In this document: piece after piece, positions 22,304-30,882 of the stretch | Layout of the letters: every line of letters begins with the position of its first letter | Position numbering within the stretch: position 1 is the stretch's first letter | Origin: Pigoraptor vietnamica | Lineage: Eukaryota > Opisthokonta > Filasterea | Assembly: GCA_943704525.1 (NCBI GenBank) | Contig: CALSCQ010003049.1 | Coordinates: 1-30,882 of the forward strand | Length of the DNA: 30,882 bases | Reading direction: 5' to 3' | Position numbers and translations under genes: made by a program | The notes under the pieces: generated by a model | What the model was told of the DNA's origin: nothing | Database searches by the model: none | The model's input: the letters and a program-made list of their open reading frames with translations, nothing else

Positions 22304-23640
22304 TCATCTCACATCGTCGGGACGTGCGAAAACGGGAAACCCCTGCTGCTTGAAGTCGTAAAACGTGATGTTCACGTCGAACCACGACGCCAGCGCCGTT
22401 CGCAGTCGAAGGTATCTCGCGCGGTTGAGCTTGATCTGCGCGACGTGCGCAGCATTCTTCACGTCCGTCGTCAAAGGGTGTGGATGGTGCACGCTGAAGA
22501 CATTCGGCACCGTCCAAAAGCGATAGCCGAGGGAGAAGAGAAGGAACGCGTGCGACTGCTTGTTGCACGCCCAGAACACGAACGCCGGGTTGTACAGCGG
22601 CAGCGCACTCGTCTTCTGTATCACGATGAAGGGATCATACTGCCAGTGATACGTCGACTGCGGCCACGGCGCAGTGTCGCGACCGTACAGCCACCGATCG
22701 TACTCCGTGCAGCTGCGAACAGACGTTAAGCGCCGGTCGTCAGGACGGGAGTCACTCGCTGACATGGGCCGGGGGACGCGGACTCTTTTGTGCATTCGGC
22801 TAACTAGGCAAAAGCCGACACGCACATCGATCTCATGACACCCGGCATAGACTGCGGTACGCACCTGTGTCCCTGCGGAAAGTACGATATCTTCGACTGC
22901 CGCGTGACGTTCGCCCTCACCGATTCGAGCAGTGCGTGCTTGTCCCTCGGTATCCGCAGCACGTCCGCCGCAGTGTCGTACGAGTCCGCGCCAAACTCGA
23001 AACAGGGGATCACGTACGCGCGCTTCGCATGGCCGAGGCGATTGATGCGCCGCAGCTCAAAGTACGCGCCCGCCGAGACCAGCATGTCGGCGTCCTGCAC
23101 AAACACGGCGAATCCCATATCGCTCGGCACGAAGCCCGTCGCAAAGTTGCGCATTGCGTTGATCGGATACATGGCATCGGGGACGGCCGCACGTGCGATC
23201 AGCAGGGCCGTGTTGTGCCCCTCGCGCGTCAACATAGGAATGGAAGCGCGCGTTAATCGCTCGGCTTCGTCGTCGCGGCAGTAAATGGCGACTGTCGCGG
23301 GTCCTTCCCACGCGGCGAGGACGCGGCCCAGAGCCTCCAACTTGTCGACCGACGCCGCAAGACACATCACGACGTCCCCGTGAACGAGAGCGAGGGTGTT
23401 GGACAACTCTATTGTCGTCACGTTCAGCAAGGAGTGGCGGAAGGGAGTGGCATCGGCACCGGGAGAGCGCCATCTCAACAACCCGTCGCCAGACACGGAT
23501 CGGTCGGGCAGAGCGACAGTTACATTCCGCGTTGCGCCGAATGTACGCGAGACCGCCAAGGAAGCAACGACTACGAACGCAATAAGGCAGCAGTACAGCG
23601 CGGACTCCCTACAGATGTAACTGTCAAAGGACGAGAGCAA
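22304..23640 (-). CDS. GT49-family glycosyltransferase (LARGE C-terminal/B4GAT1-like), copy 1
   Basis: Two coding blocks, about 23640-22865 and 22712-22304, join in phase 2 across a 152-bp GT-AG intron. A membrane helix (LYCCLIAFVVVASLAV) lies near the N terminus. The GT49 signature is clear: YPINAMRNFAT, the D-x-D motif in VFVQDADM, YVIPCFEFG, then after the intron CTEYDRWLYG, FVFWACNKQSHAFLLFSLGY and VPNVFSVHHPH. Animal GT49 enzymes (B4GAT1, the second LARGE domain) transfer glucuronic acid from UDP-glucuronate with Mn2+ in the Golgi. The block at 23640 opens with no in-frame ATG. Pyrimidine-rich acceptors at about 23611 (GACAG) or 23602 (TGTAG), both phase 2, suggest a small first exon upstream that I could not place, so the 5' end is uncertain. 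It is divergent from copy 2. Confidence 0.85.
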
Positions 23641-24703
23641 TACGTTAACGCATCAGGATGGCGCACTCTGGCCGTGCCGGCTGGTCCGGCCCGGAGCAAC
23701 TGCCGCCGCTTAGGCACTACCTAGACAGCCAAATCACGACAGAGCTCCGCAGCCAGTACTGTCACTACTCGCGACACCGGCCATAGCACCAGAAATGAAG
23801 ATAAAAGCCGCAGACGTACCTTCGGATGTTGCCGCCGTACCCGACTGCACTCGCCGCCGCCGGAGCGCGCCAGCCGACGCCGCTGTCCGGCCAGTGACCG
23901 CCTGACGCCGACATTCGACCCAATGGCGAGGCCGGGGCGTATCGTGCAGCCATGGTCAACAACGGCAAAGAATGGCGTCGCCGATGGACGATTGCGTAAA
24001 CCGTCGCCGATTGACGCCATTTGAACGGAGTGCCACAGTTGGCAACCGCACTTCAAACCGAGGCAGTCCGGACATCCAGTCTCACCCCGGATGCGCCTGT
24101 CAGCACATGTCAGCGCCGCACCCAATCAACTTGACGGTGGAACAGTGTGGAACACGCTCCTTCTACCACCGTCACGTCGCAAGCGAGGTGAGGCAAGCGA
24201 ATGCGTCGAGATATCACTCACTCCACGGCAACAGCCTCTTCATACTGGTATTGAGGCACGGCCGGCGGCGCCGACCGCAGTTCAATCTGTATTCGAACCG
24301 CCTGAGCCGGCAGCCGTCGCCGCTCACCGACGCCGCGCTCCCGCCGGTTCGCCCAGTTCCATCGCCAAGCCCGACGCCGTTGTCTGAGTTCTCGATGTAA
24401 AGAGGCTCGCGCGGAGAAGGTCACAGTTCGCCCGCCAGTCTGAAGGTACGGCACCCGGCAATCAAATCGGCTGGAGGTCCGGTCGCTGCCGGCCGGCGGA
24501 AGCCCGAAGTCTGAGTGAACGTCCGCCAGTTCTGAGAGGATCCCTTCCCCCGTCGGCGACGCATCCCTAACGAGACCTCGTGCTCGCGTTTAGTTTGGTC
24601 GACGGTATGATGATGCGCTAGGCGGTTGCAACCAACGCAACGTGCCGGCGAGCGTGCGCTACTCCGCGCCGTTTCGACTGCGGGCGCCGGGTTGCCGCGG
24701 GCC
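23641..24703. promoter_or_regulatory. Divergent spacer between two GT49 genes
   Basis: About 1.06 kb lies between head-to-head GT49 paralogues and should hold both promoters and perhaps the missing first exon of copy 1. A 15-bp imperfect direct repeat (CGTCGCCGAT-T/G-GACG) occurs near 23977 and 24001. GCCGGC and CCGG words are frequent. Unlike most promoters in the window, no CACGTG is seen. No open frame has recognisable content. Confidence 0.4.
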
Positions 24704-26235
24704 ATGCTGAGGCGGCGCTACGTGCAAGCGTTTGGTGCACTCATCGCCGCAACGTGCATCGTCTCCTACGGTTTGGTCGCTTCCAACTTCAACGAGGCAG
24801 CGCTGTCGGGCGGCTTTCGGCCATGGGTGGGTTGGAGTCAGACGGGGACCGGCGTGTTTCGACCCGATCTCAACGTGACAGTGAGCGAAGTGTACAACGC
24901 CCTCGCCCTCGAGCCCAACGACGTCATCATGTGCGTGCCAGCATCCTTAGACAAGGTTGACACCCTCGTGCGTGTCATTGGCGCGTGGGACGGGCCGTTC
25001 GTCGTCGCCGTGTTCGCGCGGGCGGGTGAAGGAGGAAGGACCGCCCTGGAATCCGCGTCCCCTCTCTTCCGACGAGACGGTGGGGCGAACGGCGCCGTTG
25101 TGTTTGTCGAGGGCGCCTCGAAAGATGCGTTCTATCCGATCAACGCGATGCGGAATTTTGCGACGTCCCTCGTGCCCAACGACCGCGGTTACGGCGTGCT
25201 GGTGATGGACGCCGACATGATTCTATCCACGGGCGCGTACGGGCGGCTGCGCAGCATCAACGAGGGGCTCGGGCGGGGCGACGAGAATAAGACGTTCGTC
25301 ATCCCGTGCTTTGAGTTTGGGAAGGATTCGTACGACATGTCGGTCGACGTCTCGCAGATACCGCGCACGAAGGAGGAGCTGCTCGTCACGACGCGGCTGA
25401 ACTTGACGCGCCAGTCCAAGTTCACGTATTACCAACAGGGCCACAGGTGAGCTTCCGTCGGCCGCATTTCAGTTGGTTTACGGGGCCGCTGTTAGTACGT
25501 GTATTGTCATATCTCTGAGTCAGGCTCTGTCATTCTGTGTCGGCTGTCTTCGCCGCCCAAGTCCGGCGCGGCGGTGCCACTTACTGCATCCGTCCTGCAG
25601 TGATGTGAATGTGTTACGCCGGCCGAGCCAATCGTACCTGCCGTGTCAATCGTACCTGCCGTGTCAATGACTGAGAGCTTCTTACATCTGCTCCGCCTTC
25701 CCCTTACCCAACGACCGACGGCAGCTGCACCGAGTATGAGCGCTGGCTCTACGGCCACGACACAGCGCCGTGGGCGCAGTCGACGTACCACACCGAGTAC
25801 GAGCCCTTCATGCTCGTACGCCAGACGTCCCGCCTCCCGACCTTCGACGAGCGCTTCGTGTACTGGGGCAACAACAAGCAGATCCGCACGTGGATCATGT
25901 TCGCAATGGGCTACCGGTTCTGGACGGTACCGAACGTCTTCGCCGTGCATTACCCGCACGTGTCCCTTGCGAAACCACGCGAGTGGATCGGCAACTCGAC
26001 GGAGAAGGCCGCCGCCCGCGACCAGTGGACGCGAAACCGCGAGCGCTACTTCCAGCGAAGGGCCGAGATTGGGGTGGCGTACAACATCGACCCGGACAAA
26101 TACCACTTTCGCCACGTCGGCTTCCCGAAGTGGAACGCCCCTCCAGTGGCGACGCCGCGCGCGCGCCGCCGGCGCTTCCTAGCGTCGCCGCAGCCGGGCG
26201 ATCGGCAGCAGCGCCGTGGCTCCGTTACCGGATGA
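24704..26235 (+). CDS. GT49-family glycosyltransferase (LARGE C-terminal/B4GAT1-like), copy 2
   Basis: Exons 24704-25446 and 25725-26235 join in phase 2, giving 417 residues. The ATG at 24704 directly precedes a signal-anchor helix at residues 7-27; the upstream extension has no ATG. The signature is the same as copy 1: FYPINAMRNFAT, D-x-D at 169-171 (VMDADM), FVIPCFEFGKDSYD and TRQSKFTYYQQGH. The second exon has CTEYERWLYG, DERFVYWGNNKQIRTW, GYRFWTVPNVFAVHYPHV and IDPDKYHFRHVGFPKW. A short Arg/Pro/Gln-rich tail closes the protein. It probably transfers glucuronic acid or a related sugar from a UDP donor in the Golgi. The intron sits at exactly the same residue as in copies 1 and 3 (QGHR/SCTEY). 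Identification of the family is strong, donor and acceptor unknown. Confidence 0.88.
25626..25667. repeat. Two tandem 18-bp repeats in the GT49 copy 2 intron
   Basis: The unit AATCGTACCTGCCGTGTC occurs twice in tandem within the 278-bp intron, about 60 bases before the acceptor. It is a short minisatellite of unknown role. Confidence 0.85.
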
Positions 26236-27031
26236 ACTGAAGTCGCTGCGGCGCCGGCGGCCGAACGCAGTCCCGTTACTCGGCGGTGCCCGTCAGATCT
26301 CGGCCCGCTGCCTCAAAGGTGCTACGTTTTAATTTTTCTTTTTATTGTTATCAGCATAGTTATGTTCTGGACGGTGGACCTGCGGGACAGGATCCACGCT
26401 GACTTTTGTACGGGTTTGCAGTAGACTGCACCGACTATAGTAACTGTTCAGTACAACAACATACTAAAGGGAGCTGAAACGCGCCGGCACCTATACTTAC
26501 AGTAGTCCGTTCACCCCCGCCGGCCGGCAAGATCGACGTACTGTGCCGGGCCTCTGCCCTTTATTTACGTGACAATCACGTGCCAGAAGCGGCCGGCCAC
26601 GCCGGTGACGGCCCACCAAACTCCGTTACTATAAAACTACCGGCTAGTCGGTTTAGCCGCCGTCGGCCGGCTGCCCGGGCGACAGTGCTGGCCGGACTCG
26701 GCAAGACTCACTCGGGCCATTCAATCGGACTGTCAACATCACACTGACGACTACAAATTTGACAGGCCGGGACTGTCTCACTCTGTCTCCGGCTGCGCCG
26801 GCCGGCTGTAATGGCCGAGAGCGCCAGTCGTACATGAAGACTATTCTCAATCCGAACAACGAGAAAACACAATGATTTGCCGCGAAATGCGCTGCCACAT
26901 TTTCATATGCTTCGTATCAGTTTCTTTTGGGCGAGCCGGATTTTGGAGAGGCCGCCGGCGCGCCACGCGAGAACCCGGCCGTGCCTGACCGTTCACCGGC
27001 TCGGAAGTCACATCGGCCGCCTGACGGCGCT
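26236..27031. other. Convergent intergenic region with an isolated promoter-like pair
   Basis: About 800 bases between the ends of GT49 copy 2 (+) and the WbpA-type gene (-). A T-rich stretch lies at 26325-26350 just past the + gene. CACGTG is at 26578-26583 and TATAAAA at 26630-26636 on the + strand, a promoter-like spacing, but no recognisable gene follows before the convergent stop at 27032. The + strand frame antisense to the next gene is a shadow. Confidence 0.45.
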
Positions 27032-28997
27032 CTAGAGGAGATGCACGTGCGCGGGGACCTCGCCCAGACCGAAAATCCCGCGACCCCCGATGGCATTGCG
27101 CGAGTCAAAGATGCACTTGGCCTCCTTGAGGAGAAGGCGGTAGTCGACGTCGTCGTGGTCCGTCACGATCGCGACGAGATCGTACTTGCGGAGCTCCTCG
27201 GCCGTGAACGGGACGCTGTGGTGGATCGTGCCGCGCTCGTTGTGCGTGGGGCAGTACGAGTCGTGGTAGCTGATCTCGCAACCGGCCTTGGCGAGCAGCC
27301 GCCACACGTACAGCGACGCCGACTCGCGCTTGTCCGACACGTTCTTCTTGTATGCGAGACCGATGAGGAGCACCTTGGCGCCCTTGAATGGCCGGCCAAT
27401 CTCGTTGAGGATGTTGCCAATCTTTGCGACCGCAAAGTACGGCATGTTCTCGTTGATGTCCGATGCGAGCTCGATGAAGCGGTTGTAGTGCGAGTAGACC
27501 TTGGCCGTGTACGAGAGGTACATGGGGTCGAGCGGGATGCAGTGGCCGCCAATGCCGGGGCCGGGGAAGAACGGCATAAAGCCAAAGGGCTTTGTCTTGG
27601 CCGCGTTGACGACGTTCCAGATGTTGACGTTCATGCGGTCGCACATTTGTGCCATCTGCACGTTCGAAGAGAGAAGAGAGCGGCCATCAGTGATGCGCCA
27701 GTCAACGGACGATGGCATCGAATCCACCGACTGGAGCCGTGTGTGTGTAAACAAGTCTAAGACTGAGAGTCACGCCAGATTGAAAGCCACTCGAGTAAGA
27801 CGGCCCGGGTGCAGACGGAGGGGTCGTCTTCAGATCTATTCACATTGACTCGGAAGCGCATGGGACAGATGAACTCTCGTACCTCGTTGATGAGGGCAAT
27901 GTTGACTGCGCGGAACGTGTTCTCGAGGAGCTTCACCATCTCTGCCTCCTCGGCCGAGTTGACGGGGACGACGCGGACAACGATCTTCTCGTAGAGGCAC
28001 TTGCCGACCTCCATGCACGACCACGTCATGCCGCCAATCACCTGCGTTTGCCCTCAATCTGTCAGTGTCACTCGCGAACATGGTCCTTACCCATCGACCG
28101 CCGGCGTCACTGGCACACCATTAATAACCGACGTCGCATGCACCTGACACATTGAAGAATAGCAATCGACTGAAACTGACGCAGAACACTGCCGTGAGGC
28201 CGTCCGCCGAGGCCTTCACGCACAGCACAAGGCACCCATACGCCACTGCAGCACACGCACGCACCTTTGGTGTGTTCTGGAGGTTGTACTGCTTGTTCGA
28301 GGGGTCGATGCGCTCGGGGGAGAAGCACACGAAGAGGTCGTGGCCAACCTTGAAGCCCTTTTTCGACATGCGCTCGGCGACCATCTCGCGCGTGCTGCCG
28401 GGGTACGTCGTGCTCTCGAGAACGATAAGCGTGTTCTTGCGCATGTGCTTCTCAATCGGATCCATGGCGCTCTACAGCAAAACGCGTCGTTCAATTGCAA
28501 GCGACGAAGTCCAAACTTAAGACGGTTCGGCACTGACACCACAGACTGCAACGAGCAGCTTTTCAGTTTGTACAGAGACGTACCAGGATGAAGCTGAGGT
28601 CGGGGACGCGGTGCTTCGAGAGGGGCGTCGGGACGCAGATGGACACGGCATCCACCTCGGCGAGCCGTGCAAAGTCCGTCGTGAACGCAATCTTGCGCTC
28701 CTTGATGATGCGCGCGAGTTCCTCAGAGCTAATGTCACCGACGTCCGACGTGCCCTTGTTGAGACGCTCGACCTTGGCGGGAATGACATCGAATCCGATC
28801 GTGTTGAAGCCGGCCTCGGCAAAGGCGCACGCGAGGGGAAGGCCCACGTAGCCGAGACCAATCACGCCGACGGTCAGGTCGCGCTTGTTGATGCGGTCCA
28901 TCAGCGACTGCGCCACGGGCACAATGTCCGACTTGCCCTGCGCGAGCGGCTTCTTGCCCCACGCAACATCGTCGTGGTCGTCGTGGTGGTCTGCCAT
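27032..28997 (-). CDS. WbpA-type UDP-N-acetylhexosamine 6-dehydrogenase, four exons
   Basis: Exons 28997-28584, 28471-28265, 28041-27883 and 27655-27032, all phase 0 with GT-AG introns, give 467 residues. After a short His/Asp-rich N terminus, the NAD site GLGYVGLP lies at about 47-54. [27 protein letters not shown], Lys244 in [38 protein letters not shown] and the catalytic Cys299 in [11 protein letters not shown] are all typical of the bacterial WbpA/WbpO/TviB branch, which oxidises UDP-GlcNAc or UDP-GalNAc to the uronic acid with two NAD+. [19 protein letters not shown] and the HDSYCP block complete the C-terminal domain. The GHCIPLDP motif separates it from the animal-type UGDH at the left end (GSCFQKD). 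Which UDP-sugar is used cannot be told from sequence alone. It would supply an acidic amino-sugar donor for the neighbouring transferases. Confidence 0.92.
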
Positions 28998-30399
28998 CTT
29001 TCAATGAGAGTGATTGTTGCACCGCCGGGAAATCGGCTGCCAGCTTTCTCGATGTAGCCGGTTAGTGCGAAAACTCGGCTTTCACGGCTGCAGTTTGCGC
29101 AGTCGTCGGGGAAGCGAAAGTTCGCCGCAGACACCGACACACCCTTTCCGCACCCACACACATTGCGGGCGCTGTGAAGCGCGAACTGTGTGTTGCGCCG
29201 TGTGGGCGCACACCGTTGCTCAGCCGAGTGTGCCGCAAGAGATGTCAAGCCCTTTGAGAGGCTGTCACCGAAAATTCAAAAATTAAACTGAATTTCAGTT
29301 CAGAAATCCCCCTCAAATTTCAATTTGTCAATTCGTTTGCCGCGCCCTGAAAATGGCTTTTTGTGTCAAATTTCTGACAGGTGTTTATTATACGAAATTA
29401 AGTATGGCCCATCCTCTGGCCCGTGTAACCATTGCTTTGGATTAAATCAAGCCTATGGTAAATTTGGATCACTGAACGGTAAACCTTCAGCAACTGCGCC
29501 AGGCCCACAATGTGAACCCCTTGCCCCGTCCGAAACCCCTACTCACCTCGAGGCACCAAAAAACTGCTTCTCCTCCAGGTTCGACTTTCATTTCCAAATT
29601 TAGCAAGATTCTCGACTTTATGGCTCATGTTACCCGCAGTTCCCTCAAAACTCGGCTCAGACAACACCAGCAACCACTCAACGGCACCCAAAAGTCATTG
29701 CCCACCTCAGCGTCAGTCACGAGCCATTGCGATAGTTCGCGGCACGAGCACTCGGTTTGAGCTGTATGCGCGTGTCGACCGGTTTCGGAGTAGGCTCACT
29801 ATTAGCCGCCGGCAGCCAAGTGGCGTCTCAGTGAGCCGTGCCGACTCAGCAGTAAATCGGCAATTGAACTGAACACACTCTTTGCGGTGGCCTGCGGCTT
29901 GTGTTCTCCGGCATAACACTGTTGTTGTGGTCCTGTGTCCCGCACCCGTAGCACATGCTCCTGGCGGTTGTCGTTTCTCTGGACACTCATGGATGTCGGC
30001 GTTTCCATGGTTACGCGGCCGCGTTCGTACACCTTAGCTGACACAGTCCTGGTGTAGCCCTCTACATGGCCGATATTCGTGAACGTTACTGACAAGCGAT
30101 ATTTCAGTGCTACGCACCCCTGACACCTACTGCCCCACATACGACTTAGTAGAGCGTTTTGATCTGCCAGTGGCAGTATTGGTATGCCCTTTTTTTTTCT
30201 TCGCTCGAACAGCTCGAGCCGGGAGGACGGGGTAGGTGGTCAGCTGGGCACTTAACTGAATATTTGGCGGCGTCACTGGACAGTCACGGCAACACGCCCA
30301 GCTGGCACACTGAATCGGCCATGTACGGCCTGCGACCGCTGCAGCCGCCGCCGCCGCCGGGGCTGCATTACGGTTTTCTATGTATTGACATCATGTTCA
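28998..30399. other. Intergenic region with an AT-richer island
   Basis: About 1.4 kb upstream of the WbpA-type gene. From about 29260 to 29620 the DNA is clearly AT-richer than its surroundings (for example AATTAAACTGAATTTCAG) and contains a near-perfect 15-bp palindrome at 29286-29300. The CCGG-type words common elsewhere are scarce here. A minus-strand open frame of 112 codons at 30140-29802 (with RLSVTFTNIGHVEGYTRT) has no ATG near its start and no family that I recognise. No terminal repeats or transposon motifs were found. Confidence 0.4.
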
Positions 30400-30788
30400 T
30401 CAAAATGGCGGGAAGCTGACGTTCTTGAAGGCATACATCTCCGGGTCCAGCCCGTACTGGCGCCCCACTTCGGCGCGCATGGCCCAGTAATGTCGGCGGT
30501 TGCGTACGATCTGTTCCGTCTCCTCGACCGTCAGCCCCTATCGTGGACAACGACCGCCCCGTGTAAGTAGTGCACGGTGAAGACCTCGGGCACCGTCCAC
30601 CCATTGCGAACAGGTGCCATATGTACGCCTGCTTGTCGCAGCCCCACAGCAAATACTTCTCGTCGAAAGACGGGAGCGTCGCTGTCCTTCTCACCACGAA
30701 CTGGAATGGCTCGTAAGACGTGTGGTATGTCGATTGCAGCCACGGCTGCTTGTCTTTGCCGTAGAGCCAGCGATCATACTCGGTACAA
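30400..30788 (-). pseudogene. GT49 copy 3, last exon, frame-broken and cut by the window edge
   Basis: Reading leftward, an acceptor CTTCCCCCAG precedes 30788, in the same phase-2 position as in copies 1 and 2. CTEYDRWLYGKDKQPWLQS, SFDEKYLLWGCDKQAYIW and LFAMG follow. The usual GYRFWTVPNVF is damaged: about ten bases are missing near 30599, and WTVPEVFTVHYLH continues in another frame to a stop. A second frame change near 30531 leads to an intact tail, TVEETEQIVRNRRHYWAM to FKNVSFPPF, ending at TGA 30402-30400. The preserved tail suggests recent decay or an assembly error. Upstream exons lie outside the window. If the breaks are real the enzyme is inactive, because the segment that follows the N-K-x-x region is lost from frame. 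Confidence 0.75.
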
Positions 30789-30861
30789 CTGGGGGAAGAT
30801 ATGGGGTGTGTGTTTTGGTGTGTATGTGTGTCAGCGTGCGCGTGTTGTGGGTTGTGGGGTT

Positions 30862-30882
30862 GGGGGGGGGGGGGGGGGGGGG
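30862..30882. repeat. Poly-G run at the window edge
   Basis: Twenty-one G residues end the window and would be a C-run inside the intron of GT49 copy 3. It may be a true homopolymer or the reason a contig ends here. Confidence 0.9.

Noticed and set aside
26927-27760. Long + strand open frame of 277 codons
   Set aside because: It is exactly antisense to exon 4 of the WbpA-type dehydrogenase, opens without a convincing start context and shows charged low-complexity content typical of a shadow frame.
29260-29620. Mobile-element insertion
   Set aside because: No terminal repeats, target-site duplication or transposase/reverse-transcriptase motifs were seen; only base composition differs.
29802-30140. 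Minus-strand open frame of 112 codons with some protein-like character
   Set aside because: There is no ATG near the start, no splice partners I could place and no recognised family; kept only as a note in the intergenic entry.

Overview
The window is GC-rich nuclear DNA from a eukaryote, probably a free-living protist or an early-branching lineage. The evidence is genes split by short GT-AG introns (about 70 to 290 bases), many type II (signal-anchor) Golgi-like enzymes, a JMJD5-type JmjC protein, an animal-type UDP-glucose dehydrogenase, and long TG/AC microsatellites. I cannot name the species. No rRNA, tRNA, CRISPR array, insertion sequence or virus-like element was recognised.

Layout, left to right: (1) UDP-glucose 6-dehydrogenase, seven exons, + strand, 498-3197, preceded by an array of DNA palindromes. 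(2) A head-to-head pair of PC-esterase (GDS-type, NXPE/TBL-like) genes around a promoter at 5911-6340: an intact minus-strand gene with a filamin/Ig-like domain, and a plus-strand paralogue whose reading frame is broken. (3) A five-exon O-fucosyltransferase-family gene, 8392-10719. (4) A non-coding block with a 116-bp AC repeat, followed by a frame-broken relic of a STELLO/DUF288-like glycosyltransferase. (5) A two-exon fusion of an epimerase-like Rossmann domain with a GT-A-like glycosyltransferase, 12392-14832. (6) An O-fucosyltransferase-like domain fused to a C-terminal SUEL galactose-binding lectin, minus strand, 15810-18036. (7) Two housekeeping-type genes facing each other: dephospho-CoA kinase with a C-terminal membrane anchor (+) and a JMJD5-like dioxygenase (-). 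(8) Two divergent GT49 glycosyltransferases (22304-23640 and 24704-26235). (9) A bacterial WbpA-type UDP-sugar 6-dehydrogenase with three introns, minus strand, 27032-28997. (10) A third GT49 copy, frame-broken, running off the right edge.

Together this looks like a physical cluster for making acidic, fucosylated, O-acylated glycans. Two unrelated nucleotide-sugar dehydrogenases at the flanks could supply UDP-glucuronate and UDP-N-acetylhexosaminuronate. GT49 enzymes (in animals, users of UDP-glucuronate or UDP-xylose), two O-fucosyltransferase-like enzymes, a fused epimerase-like/GT protein and PC-esterase acyltransferases could build and decorate the polymer in the Golgi. The families are read from motifs; the joint pathway is inference. 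Three of the glycan genes are decayed copies, so the locus appears to turn over by duplication and loss.
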